64,000 nucleotides of DNA. Source: CAWAMD01 sp963783045 (GTDB lineage: Bacteria; Actinomycetota; Nitriliruptoria; Nitriliruptorales; Nitriliruptoraceae). The stretch spans positions 744,001-808,000 of the forward strand of contig CAWAMD010000005.1 of NCBI GenBank assembly GCA_963783045.1. The letters are read 5' to 3'. The position numbers and the translations under genes were made by a program. The stretch's first letter is position 1. Every line of letters begins with the position of its first letter. The notes under the pieces were generated by a model. That model did no database searches and had not been told where the DNA came from. It worked only from the letters and a program-made list of their open reading frames with translations. This document shows, one piece after another, positions 1 to 8,106 of the stretch.

Positions 1-76
1 GGCGCGGGCGTGACACGCGGAGCTCCGGCGCCGACCGAGCGTACCGACCGAGGATATCGCCGGCCGCCGGCCGTGC

Positions 77-90
77 CGAACGCACGTTCG
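77..90. promoter_or_regulatory. LexA (SOS) box-like palindrome
   Basis: The sequence CGAACGCACGTTCG fits the Gram-positive/actinobacterial LexA operator pattern CGAAC-N4-GTTCG. It overlaps a perfect 10-base palindrome CGTTCGAACG at 85-94. It lies 25 bases beyond the stop of the sheath gene, so it would serve a gene left of the window or be incidental. The match is seen directly; LexA binding is inference. Confidence 0.4.
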
Positions 91-114
91 AACGAGCGGC
101 GCCGGCGTGGCCTG

Positions 115-1314
115 TCACCCCTCTGGCTCGTCCCGGCCGGCGGCCCTCTGCGTGATCCGGATGATCACGAACTCGGCCGGCTTCAGCGGGGCGAAGGCGA
201 CCTCGATGATCACCCGTCCCTCCTCGATGTCGGTGCGGGTCATCGTGTCCGCACCGCACCGGACGGCGTAGGCCTGCGGTGGGGTCCTTCCCTGCAGGGC
301 GCCTCGCCGGAACAGGTCGTCCATGAACGCGGCGACGCTCCGGCGGACCGCGGCCCACAGCGGCTCGGCGTTCGGCTCGAAGACGACCCACCGGGTGCCG
401 CGACGCAGGCTCTCCTCGATGTGCAGCGCCAGGCGGCGCACCGGTACGTAGCGCCACTCGCTGGCCGCCGCATCACCGCCCACGAGCGTGCGGGCCCCCC
501 AGGCGACCGTCCCGTGCACGGGGAGCGTGCGCAGGGCGTTCAGCCCGAGCGGGTTGAGCAGGCCGCTCTCGGCGTCGGTGAGCGCGTATGTGAGCCCGGC
601 CACCCCCGTCAGGGTGGCCTCGGTCCCGGCCGGCGCCTTCCAGACACCACGCCGCGCATCCGTGCGGGCGTAGAGCCCGGCGATCATCGGTGAGGCGGGC
701 ACGCTCCGAGCCATCCCCTGGCCGGCGGGGTCGGCCACGAGCGGGCGCGGCCAGTAGGCAGCGGCGTTGGGGTGCCGGTCCGCGAGGTTCGTGATCCAGG
801 CGATCGCCCGGGCGACGTCCGTGACATGGGCGGGCGGGTCGACGACGAGGAAGGCGCGCCGCTCCGCGCAGTAGGCGACGGCCTCGGCCAGCACGGCCGG
901 GTCGTCGGAGCCGGGCGTGGCCGGATCCGACGACCCCGGCACGCTCAGCAGATCGAAGTGCTCGACCTCCTCGAGCGCGTACAGCCCCGTCCGCTCAGCA
1001 CGGTCGCCCCGGACGTCGTCGGCGTCCGGCGGGGTGGCGTCGCCGGGCGAGGTGCCGTGGGCGACCCGGACCGCCCAGACCACGTGGCCGCCGTTGACGA
1101 GGAACTGCTCGACCGCCGTGGCGAGCGGGCTGTCCGCCCCCGGGGCACCGAAGTGCCGCGCCACGTCGCCCACGCTGGTGACGCGCACGGCCTCGTTGAC
1201 GGGACCGTGCGGCGCGTAGGCGACGATCGCCGCGACCCCGGTGCTCGCGGCCTCGATGGCCGGCTCGCCGATCGGTTCGTCACCGACGACGACGTCGGGA
1301 CGGGTGATGTCCAT
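115..1314 (-). CDS. Phage-tail-sheath family protein (contractile injection system sheath)
   Basis: A 399-residue protein resembling sheath proteins of extracellular contractile injection systems and contractile phage tails. The N-terminus has the sheath-like segment GVAAIVAYAPHGPVNEAV followed by a central variable domain. The C-terminal third (about 290-395) carries the most recognisable family pattern: RWVVFEPNAEPLW, then VAAFMDDLFRRGAL, then FAPLKPAEFVIIRI. Sheath subunits polymerise around an inner tube and contract to drive it outward. The start at 1314 has GGGAG about 8 nt upstream; the same frame stays open further upstream but looks non-coding. The gene is transcribed leftward, so tube, baseplate and spike genes would lie outside the window. 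It diverges from the dehydrogenase gene. The family is clear, but whether it belongs to a phage or a domesticated injection system cannot be decided here. Confidence 0.85.
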   Translation of the reverse strand: MDITRPDVVVGDEPIGEPAIEAASTGVAAIVAYAPHGPVNEAVRVTSVGDVARHFGAPGADSPLATAVEQFLVNGGHVVWAVRVAHGTSPGDATPPDADDVRGDRAERTGLYALEEVEHFDLLSVPGSSDPATPGSDDPAVLAEAVAYCAERRAFLVVDPPAHVTDVARAIAWITNLADRHPNAAAYWPRPLVADPAGQGMARSVPASPMIAGLYARTDARRGVWKAPAGTEATLTGVAGLTYALTDAESGLLNPLGLNALRTLPVHGTVAWGARTLVGGDAAASEWRYVPVRRLALHIEESLRRGTRWVVFEPNAEPLWAAVRRSVAAFMDDLFRRGALQGRTPPQAYAVRCGADTMTRTDIEEGRVIIEVAFAPLKPAEFVIIRITQRAAGRDEPEG

Positions 1315-1485
1315 GACGGCCGCTCCCTGCCCCTGCGCCGCGCCGCCGTGGCGGGCCGAGAACATCCTGCCGCACGCCGGGCCTCCGCGGAAGCGCCCCG
1401 GGTCGACGTTCGGGAGCGCCCGGCCGTCCCACCGCGGGGCGGCCACGTAGCCTCGCCCCGTCCCCGGGGAACGAGGAGGCGCCCG

Positions 1486-2494
1486 ATGCGGGTGGCGATG
1501 TTCAGCACGAAGTCCTACGACCAGCGGTTCTTCGACGCCGCGAACGAGCAGCACGATCACGAGCTGAGCTATCTCGAGTCGCGCCTGACCCCTGCGACCG
1601 CCTCCCTGGCCGACGGCTTCGACGCCGTCTGCCTGTTCGTCAACGACCAGTGTGGTCGGGAGGTCCTCGAGCGGTTGCACGCCGGCGGTGTTCGCCACGT
1701 GGCGCTGCGGTCCGCCGGCTTCAACCACGTCGATCTGGCGACGGCCGCGCGGCTCGACATGACCGTGTCGCGGGTCCCCGCCTACTCCCCCTATGCGGTG
1801 GCGGAGCACACCGTCGCACTGATGCTGGCGGTCGAGCGGCGGCTGCACCGCGCCTACAACCGGGTCCGCGAAGGGCAACTTCTCCCTCGAGGGGCTGCTC
1901 GGCTTCGACCTGCGCAACCGGCGGGTCGGCATCATCGGGACGGGCAAGATCGGCATGATCGTCGCCCGGATCCTGCGAGGCTTCGGCTGCTCGCTGCGTG
2001 CCTACGACCCCTTCCCGAGCGACGATGTCAAGGACCTCGGCGTCCGCTACGAGGATCTCGACACGCTGCTGCGCGAGTGCGACGTGATCACGCTCCACTG
2101 TCCGCTGACGCCGGACACGCACCACCTCGTGGACGCCGAGGCGATCGCCAGGATGCGACCGGGCGTCATGATCGTGAACACCAGCCGGGGCGCGCTCATC
2201 GACACCCAGGCGGTCGTGGACGGGCTGAAGAGCGGGCAGATCGGCAACCTCGCGCTCGACGTGTACGAGGAGGAGGGCGACCTCTTCTTCGAGGACCTCT
2301 CGGACCGCGTGATCACCGACGACGTGTTCATGCGGCTGCTGACGTTCCCGAACGTGTTCGTCACCGGCCACCAGGCCTACTTCACCGAGGAGGCGCTGCG
2401 GAACATCGCCGACACGACGCTCGGCAACCTCAGCGCCGCGGACCGGGGCGAGCGGTCCGGCAACGAGATCGGCCCCGAGCTCGTTCGCGGGTAG
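1486..2494 (+). pseudogene. D-2-hydroxyacid (D-lactate) dehydrogenase, frameshifted
   Basis: This encodes an NAD-dependent D-lactate dehydrogenase of the LdhA type, which interconverts pyruvate and D-lactate. AGGAGG at 1474-1479 precedes the ATG by 6 nt. The first part reads in one frame to about 1872. The rest, including the nucleotide-binding GTGKIG, resumes one base later, so GGG at 1873-1875 appears to hold one G too many. Correcting it gives about 335 residues, the normal length, with the catalytic Arg in NTSRGALID, the Glu in the YEEEGD segment and the His in VTGHQAYFTEEA all intact. Everything downstream of the shift is well conserved, so the break is either very recent or a sequence error. 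It diverges from the sheath gene. Confidence 0.85.
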
Positions 2495-2570
2495 GCACTC
2501 CGGCGCGCTGCCAGGTGAGGCTGGCTACGGTCGATCGCCGTTCGCGACCCCAGCCCAGGAGCAGCCCCGT

Positions 2571-3230
2571 ATGGCCGAGCACTACACCGGGCACGTGGAG
2601 CCCGACGGCGACTGGCAGGACCGCACGGACGGACCCGTGCGGATCCGTAAGGTCTCCGTCGAGGAGATGGACAACAACGTCTACGTGATCGCGTGCGCAC
2701 GCACAGGCGAGGCGGTCCTCGTCGACGCTGCGGCGCGCCCGGAGCGTCTGCGCGAGGCGATGGCCGACGTGTCCCCCGTCGCGGTGCTGCAGACACACGG
2801 CCACTGGGACCATGTGCGCGCCTGGGAGGCGCTGCGCGAGGACCCGGGCCTGCCGGTCTGGGGGCACCCCGCCGACGAGGAGCTGTTCCCCATGGCCCCC
2901 GACCGTGCGCTGCATGACGGCGAGCACCTGAGCATCGGCGATCTCACCATCGAGGTGGTCCACACGCCCGGCCACACCGACGGGGCGTGCCAGTTCCTCG
3001 TGCGGGGTGAGGCCCGGGCGCACCTCTTCTCCGGCGACTCGCTCTTCCCGGGGGGACCAGGGAACACGTGGGGCGATCCCGACCGCTTCGCCCGGCTCAT
3101 GGACAACCTCGAGGCCAAGGTGTTCGACCGGCTCCCCGACGAGACCTGGGTCTACCCCGGCCACGGCGACGACACGACCCTCGGCGAGGAGCGCCCCAAG
3201 CTGGGCGAGTGGCGTGAGCGCGGCTGGTGA
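2571..3230 (+). CDS. MBL-fold metallo-hydrolase (glyoxalase II-like)
   Basis: A 219-residue metallo-beta-lactamase-fold hydrolase. Metal ligands are visible as THGHWDH (75-81), the His in HTPGHT (135), the Asp in SGDSLF (156) and the His in YPGHGDDT (198). This set is typical of the glyoxalase II/hydroxyacyl-thioester hydrolase branch. The likely substrate is a thioester such as S-lactoylglutathione or an actinobacterial thiol analogue, but it cannot be assigned. The ATG at 2571 follows a CAGGAG sequence. A TACGGT at 2526-2531 may be its -10 box. Its position 76 bp after a D-lactate dehydrogenase is compatible with D-lactate or methylglyoxal metabolism, but that link is only inference. Confidence 0.85.
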   Translation: MAEHYTGHVEPDGDWQDRTDGPVRIRKVSVEEMDNNVYVIACARTGEAVLVDAAARPERLREAMADVSPVAVLQTHGHWDHVRAWEALREDPGLPVWGHPADEELFPMAPDRALHDGEHLSIGDLTIEVVHTPGHTDGACQFLVRGEARAHLFSGDSLFPGGPGNTWGDPDRFARLMDNLEAKVFDRLPDETWVYPGHGDDTTLGEERPKLGEWRERGW

Positions 3231-3251
3231 CCGTCCAGCATGCGAGGCGGT

Positions 3252-3357
3252 AGGTCGGGCAATTCGTCCAGCATCCTGGGCATTCGGCCCGAGTTGCTTT
3301 CGGGTAGGCGGGGAGGTCGGGCAATTCGTTCAGCATCCTGGGCATTCGGCCCGAGTT
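3252..3357. repeat. Two 44-bp direct repeats, 62 bp apart, with internal dyad symmetry
   Basis: Copies at 3252-3295 and 3314-3357 differ at one position (C versus T in the stretch before AGCATCCTGG). Each can fold as TCGGGC paired with GCCCGA, a symmetrical 7+7 internal loop, then CCAG/CTGG around a 4-base loop. The single difference turns a C-G pair into a T-G wobble, so pairing is retained. The repeats lie between convergent genes, before a strong terminator. They resemble a REP-type palindromic repeat or structured RNA; function unknown. Confidence 0.75.
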
Positions 3358-3391
3358 TGCCCGCGACGGTGATCGCGGCCACGCGACGTCG

Positions 3392-3415
3392 GAGGGCGGC
3401 CCGCGGGCCGCCCTC
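3392..3415. terminator. Bidirectional hairpin between convergent genes
   Basis: GAGGGCGGCCC and GGGCCGCCCTC form a perfect 24-base palindrome. It sits between the MBL hydrolase end (3230) and the 5'-nucleotidase stop (3435) and can terminate both. There is no long T tract, as is usual in GC-rich actinobacteria. Confidence 0.7.
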
Positions 3416-3434
3416 TGACCTTGTCGCGGAACGC

Positions 3435-6242
3435 TCACTGGTTGATCGTGATGCGTCCGTTCCCACCTGGGGCGTACGCCCCGTCGTTGACGGTGGCGTC
3501 GATGGTGCCGAGGCTCGCGATGTACTCCTGCAGCGCCTGCTGGTAGCTGGCACCGACGAGGACGAACTCGTCCTTCGGCGGGAACGGGTACTGGTCCCCG
3601 CCACCGGCCATGAAGTCGATCGTCGCCAGCGTCACGATCGGCGCGTCCTTGTCACCGGTGAAGCCACCGGCGGACGCGTCGTAGACCGTCCCGAGACCGT
3701 CGACCGTGATGGTGCGGACCCGGTCACCGGGCGTGTCGACGCTGCCGTCCTCCTTCTTCGTCTGGGCCTGCTGCTTCAGGTCCACGACCACCGTCATCCC
3801 GCTGATGTGGGAGAAGCGGCCGTCGACGTTCTCGACGTTGCTGTAGCCGTTCTCCAGCGCCAGCTTGAGCTCGGCCGCCGAGACATCCGGGAACGCACCG
3901 TCGAAGTTCGCGAACGGCGCGATGTCCCAGGTGTCGCGGACGGTCAGGTCGCCGGGCTCGATCACGGTGGCGTTGCGGATCCCACCGCCGTTCTGGATCG
4001 CGACGATCGGGACCGACGTGTCGATGCCGTAGTCGGCACCGTGCGTCTTCACCACGTAGGCGAGCGCGTCGGCCATGAGGTTGCCCTCGTTGGTCTCCTT
4101 GATCCGGATGTCCGGGCGTGCCCCGTTGAGCGGCACCGTGGAGGTGCCGACCACCGTCTCGTCGAGCTTGTCCAGGTAGGCCTGGACCGGGTCGACGACC
4201 TGCGACTGCAGGGTCGCGTCGGGTGTGACCGCATCGGGCATGTCGTCGCCCGCGACCCGCACGGGGCGCGAGCGGTGGTCGTCGACGCCGACGAGGTTGC
4301 CGTCCGCGTCGAAGCGGGTCACCAGACGGCCGACGTACCGGTAGTCGCCGGCGGTCGTCACGACCGGGACGTTGTGGCCGTCGCCGGTCATGGCGGTCAT
4401 CGGGTACGCGCCGTAGATGGCCGTCTCGTCACCGGGGACGAGCAGCGATCCCGGCGTTGCCAGCACCTCGTCACCGCCACCGGCGACGACGATGTCCACG
4501 TTCGACAGCTGACCGACCAGCGCGAGGTCCTCCTCGATGCTCTGGAGGTGGCTGATCAGCACGATGATGTCGACGCCGGAGGCCTTGAGGTTGCTGGCCT
4601 CGGTCCGCACGGCGGTCGCGACCTTGCTGTTGATCACCGTGTCGGGACCGGGCGACGAGATCGACCGCAGCAGCGGGGTCGTCAGGCCGATGATCCCGAC
4701 CTGGTGCGTCCCGACCGTCACGACCGTGCTCGGAGCGATCCGGCCCGCGTCGGCCAGCGGCTTCAGCGGCGAGCCGTCCACGAACGACAGGTTGGCCGTC
4801 ACGAACGTCGGCGTCGTGTTGGAGATGCCCTCGATCAGGTTCGCCGTCACCTCGGGTCCGAAGTCGAAGTCGTGGTTGCCGAGCGCCATCGCGTTGTAGT
4901 CGATGCGGTCGAAGGCGATCGAGTCGTAGTACGGCGTGCCCTTGTCGATGCTGGCGTTGAACTCCGGGCTCGGCCGGAAGTTGTCACCCGAGGTCACGGT
5001 GATGACGCCGCGCTCGTCGCACTCGGGCACGTTCATCGCCGCCTGACGCTGCGCGAAGACGACGCTCGCGAAGCGGGCGATGCCACCGAACGCCTCGAGG
5101 CCGCTGCCGGCGTCGACGAGCCGCGACTCACCGTCGTTGTTGTGCAGCACGGTCAGGCAGAACGCGGCGTGCATCGGGTCGTCGGTGACCGCCTGCTTCA
5201 CCAGGTCCTCGACGCCCGAGGAGATCGCGTTCGTCCCGCCGAGCAGCACGACGGACCGCAGCAGGTCGTAGGCGGCGTCCAGACGGATCGGGGCCGGGCT
5301 GGTGTCGAAGGCCGCGGCGGGCGGCACGAGCAGCATCGGATACCCGGCGTGCGCCGCTGCGGCTGCCGCCGCGAGCGCGTCCGGATAGTTGGTGCCGGTG
5401 GCGAGCCAGCGCTGGGAGGGGTCCATCCCGCGGGTCACGGCCTCGTCGTACACGGCGGCCGAGGTCGCGTAGCGGCTGGCACCCGCCAGCCGGCGGACCG
5501 TGCGCCCGTCGGCGGCGACGGCCTGCTCGACGGCGTCGCCGACAGCGGCGGTCCCGCCGACGATGATGATCTCCGACGGGTCCAGCTGGTCGATGAGCGC
5601 CTTGGTGTCGGCAGGAAGCTCACCGGTGACGGTCAGCACGATCGGGACACCGAGGAAGGCGGCGTAGGGAGCCGCGGACAGCGCGTCCGGCCAGCCGCGC
5701 GACGGATCGGCGCTGGCACCCTCGACGAGGAACAGCGGGCCGCCCGTGCCGGGTGCCACCTCGTGGGCGATCGCGGCCGCGGTCGCGAAGCGGTTCGCGC
5801 CGGCGTGGCGCTCGACCGTGTAGCCGGCGTCCTTCAGCGCCGTGGCGACGCTGTCGCTGATGGCGGCGGTGCCGCCGAGGAGCACGACGGTGGAGGCGCC
5901 GAGGCGGGTCAGCTCCGCCTTCACGGCCGGGTGGAGGCTGTCATGGTTCGTGAGCAGGACGGGCGCCTGCAGCGATGCGGCGAGCGGCGCGCCGGCCAGG
6001 GCATCCGCGTAGACGTCGGCGCGGGCGAGCACGGCCGTGTCCGCCGATGTGAACGACGCCTTGGAGACCGCGACCGCGGTCTCGATCCGGCTCGGCCCCG
6101 CGAGCCGGGACACCGTGACGGTGGTGGCCTGCTGCGCCTGGCTGACCGGTGCGGCCGCTGCGGACCCGGCGGTCAGCCCGGCGAGCGAGCTTCCGACGAG
6201 CGCGGTAACGACGGTGAGATGGGACCACGATCTTCTGGACAT
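3435..6242 (-). CDS. CWB2-anchored 5'-nucleotidase / cyclic phosphodiesterase family protein
   Basis: A 935-residue secreted enzyme. Residues 1-31 are a signal peptide. Residues 44-355 hold three cell-wall-binding repeat 2 units; their hallmarks VVLLGGTAAIS and RLAG-S-R recur. From about 360 follows a calcineurin-like phosphoesterase domain with the metal motif GNHDFD (455-460), then a 5'-nucleotidase C-terminal domain with NEGNLMADALAY and NGGGIRN. The first metal motif reads NNDGES, that is D-x-E rather than the more common D-x-H, a variant known in some family members. It probably releases phosphate and nucleosides from extracellular nucleotides while held on the wall polymer. The start at 6242 has GGGGA upstream. 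A plausible promoter lies at 6301-6329. Confidence 0.9.
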   Translation of the reverse strand: MSRRSWSHLTVVTALVGSSLAGLTAGSAAAAPVSQAQQATTVTVSRLAGPSRIETAVAVSKASFTSADTAVLARADVYADALAGAPLAASLQAPVLLTNHDSLHPAVKAELTRLGASTVVLLGGTAAISDSVATALKDAGYTVERHAGANRFATAAAIAHEVAPGTGGPLFLVEGASADPSRGWPDALSAAPYAAFLGVPIVLTVTGELPADTKALIDQLDPSEIIIVGGTAAVGDAVEQAVAADGRTVRRLAGASRYATSAAVYDEAVTRGMDPSQRWLATGTNYPDALAAAAAAAHAGYPMLLVPPAAAFDTSPAPIRLDAAYDLLRSVVLLGGTNAISSGVEDLVKQAVTDDPMHAAFCLTVLHNNDGESRLVDAGSGLEAFGGIARFASVVFAQRQAAMNVPECDERGVITVTSGDNFRPSPEFNASIDKGTPYYDSIAFDRIDYNAMALGNHDFDFGPEVTANLIEGISNTTPTFVTANLSFVDGSPLKPLADAGRIAPSTVVTVGTHQVGIIGLTTPLLRSISSPGPDTVINSKVATAVRTEASNLKASGVDIIVLISHLQSIEEDLALVGQLSNVDIVVAGGGDEVLATPGSLLVPGDETAIYGAYPMTAMTGDGHNVPVVTTAGDYRYVGRLVTRFDADGNLVGVDDHRSRPVRVAGDDMPDAVTPDATLQSQVVDPVQAYLDKLDETVVGTSTVPLNGARPDIRIKETNEGNLMADALAYVVKTHGADYGIDTSVPIVAIQNGGGIRNATVIEPGDLTVRDTWDIAPFANFDGAFPDVSAAELKLALENGYSNVENVDGRFSHISGMTVVVDLKQQAQTKKEDGSVDTPGDRVRTITVDGLGTVYDASAGGFTGDKDAPIVTLATIDFMAGGGDQYPFPPKDEFVLVGASYQQALQEYIASLGTIDATVNDGAYAPGGNGRITINQ

Positions 6243-6300
6243 ACGCACGTCCCCATGTGTGCCGAGAGCGACCTCGAGAGCTCGAGAGTCGACGATTCGG

Positions 6301-6329
6301 ACGCTAGGGATGCGGCGAGCGCCTGTCGA
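6301..6329 (-). promoter_or_regulatory. Candidate promoter of the 5'-nucleotidase gene
   Basis: On the minus strand, TCGACA (6329-6324) and TAGCGT (6306-6301) are separated by 17 nt. They resemble -35 and -10 boxes of the main sigma factor, about 59 nt before the ATG. Inferred from sequence only. Confidence 0.45.
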
Positions 6330-6464
6330 TGGTCGAGGTCGACTCCGTCGACAAATCAGTACGAAGGTCACACATCGCGCCAGCCGAAGGCCCCGACGGC
6401 GCGCTGCCGAAGGACCCTCGCCGACGGCCGCCGGGAAGCCGCGGCAACGTCGCCGTCGCCTCCC

Positions 6465-6851
6465 TCAGGCCATGCTCGCGACGCCGATGCCGGCCGCGAT
6501 GACCACGACGGCCAGCAGCAGCATGCGGCTGACCTTCCGGTAGGCGTCGGCGGCCATCCGCTCGCGACGGGCCGCCCCCACGCCGGCGTGGGCGACCCCG
6601 AGGCCGGCGACCATGATCAGCGGGTGGATGAACTGGAAGGTCGCACCGAGCTTCCAGCCGCTGACGACGATGTAGAGGGCGATGCCGAGGGTCACCTGCA
6701 GGTCCAGGAGCACCGTTGCGACCTGGAACGGCCGGCCCTCGTAGGCCATGCCGCTCTTCGCCCGGCCGAACCCGTACACGGCGGCGACCAGCACGATGAC
6801 GAAGACCACGTACCCGAAGATCCGGTGCGCGGTGATCAGCGCGTCCTGCAC
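6465..6851 (-). CDS. Small four-helix membrane protein, unknown function
   Basis: A 128-residue protein with about four hydrophobic segments (roughly 9-28, 45-63, 72-92 and 108-126) and conserved-looking His residues in AHRIFGY, FIHPLIM and VAHAG. The layout recalls small b-type cytochrome or copper-resistance-like membrane proteins, but I do not recognise the family and assign no function. The GTG at 6851 has an AGGAAG sequence upstream. It lies 82 bp downstream of the ABC exporter genes on the same strand and may be the last gene of that unit. Confidence 0.65.
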   Translation of the reverse strand: MQDALITAHRIFGYVVFVIVLVAAVYGFGRAKSGMAYEGRPFQVATVLLDLQVTLGIALYIVVSGWKLGATFQFIHPLIMVAGLGVAHAGVGAARRERMAADAYRKVSRMLLLAVVVIAAGIGVASMA

Positions 6852-6933
6852 GGCGGTGGCTTCCTGTCGGGGTTTGGGCCGGAGCCTAGCCGCCTCATCG
6901 CGGCCCGCTCCAACGTCCCGGTCGCGGGGCGGC

Positions 6934-8106
6934 TCAGGCCGAGCGGAGCAGCGACCGGCGCAGCAGGACGGTCGAGACCGCCAGCAGGACCGCCGCGTAG
7001 CCGGCGAGCACACCCAGCTGCGGCAGGATGTCGACGATCGTCCCGTCATGGCGCACCAGGGTCGCGAACCCGTCGATCGCCCAGGCGTGAGGGGTCACGT
7101 GGGCGATCTTCTGCATCGTCGGGCTGAAGACCTCCAGCGGCGCCATCGCCCCACCGAGCGCCGCGAAGCCGAGGCTGACGCCGATGCCGATCCCGGACGC
7201 CTGCTGGTCGTTCGAGAACGTGGCTCCCATGAGGATTCCGGCGCCGGCGCTGACGAGCCCGAACACGGTCACGATCGCGATCGTGGCCGGCCAGCTGCCC
7301 CAGCTCACGCCGAAGACGAGCACCGTGCCGACGACGATGTAGAGGCCCTGGACCAGCGCCACGCCGAAGCGGCCGAGCGTCTCCCCCACCACGATCGAGC
7401 GGACCGGGGTCGGCGTCGACAGCATCCGCCGTGCCACTCCCCACTGGCGCGTCTGGATCAGCGCCGCCGAGCCGGCAAGGGATGTGAGGAACATGAACAG
7501 CGTGAGCTCCTGGCTCGCGCCGAGGTCGAACTGACCGAGGTTCTCGTAGCCCTCGAACGCCGAGCTGCCGGCCTGCGACACCTGCACCGTCACGCCGGGG
7601 AGCGCCGCCGCGACCGCCCGTGCCCGTGGCACCGCCTGGTCCGCGGTGAGCACTCCCTGGTCGGCGGCGAAACGGGCGGCCTGCACGATGGTGTTCTGCC
7701 GTGCCACGGCCGCCTGGATGGTCGACTCGAGGGCCAGCGAGGTGGTGTCCTGGCGCGCGATGACCTCGACCCGCGCGTGCTCGCCGGACGCCACCGCCCG
7801 GTCGTAGCCATCGGGCACGAGGACACCCGCCGAGGCGCGCCCCCGGGCCACGGCCTCACGGGCGGCATCCTCGTCGGCGTAGCGGTCGACGACCAGTGCC
7901 TCGCGCTGCCCGAGCGTGTCGACGAGCTCGGCCGTGTACGGACCGCTGCCGGCGGCCACGACCGCGACGTGCGGGGCGCTGCCCGTCCCGAAGGTGGACC
8001 CGATGATGAGGATGAGCGCCATCGGGAAGATGAACACGAAGAAGATGTTCGACCGGTCACGCAGGAGCCGGCGGACGCTGTTGGCACCGATCACGAGCGC
8101 GGTCAT
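6934..8106 (-). CDS. ABC-2 type transporter permease
   Basis: A 390-residue exporter permease. The N-terminus (MTALVIGANSVRRLLRDRSN) leads into a first transmembrane segment, then a large extracytoplasmic domain (about 45-190), then five to six helices with the ABC-2 feature LFMFLTSLAGSAALIQTRQWGVARRMLSTP. The last part carries the AHVTPHAWAIDGF pattern common in this family. Its ATG overlaps the stop of the preceding permease by four bases (ATGA at 8103-8106), so the two are translationally coupled. It works with the ATPase at 9312-10256. The substrate is unknown; related systems export drugs, antibiotics or lipids. Confidence 0.85.
   Translation of the reverse strand: MTALVIGANSVRRLLRDRSNIFFVFIFPMALILIIGSTFGTGSAPHVAVVAAGSGPYTAELVDTLGQREALVVDRYADEDAAREAVARGRASAGVLVPDGYDRAVASGEHARVEVIARQDTTSLALESTIQAAVARQNTIVQAARFAADQGVLTADQAVPRARAVAAALPGVTVQVSQAGSSAFEGYENLGQFDLGASQELTLFMFLTSLAGSAALIQTRQWGVARRMLSTPTPVRSIVVGETLGRFGVALVQGLYIVVGTVLVFGVSWGSWPATIAIVTVFGLVSAGAGILMGATFSNDQQASGIGIGVSLGFAALGGAMAPLEVFSPTMQKIAHVTPHAWAIDGFATLVRHDGTIVDILPQLGVLAGYAAVLLAVSTVLLRRSLLRSA

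Noticed and set aside
1873..1875. Programmed +1 frameshift in the dehydrogenase gene
   Set aside because: No slippery heptamer, stop codon at the shift site or stimulatory structure is evident, and the family is not known for recoding.
3240..7127. Long open frame on the plus strand opposite the 5'-nucleotidase and membrane protein genes
   Set aside because: It is a GC-rich shadow frame, with Arg/Gly/Asp-biased composition and no domain, while the minus strand has clear motifs.
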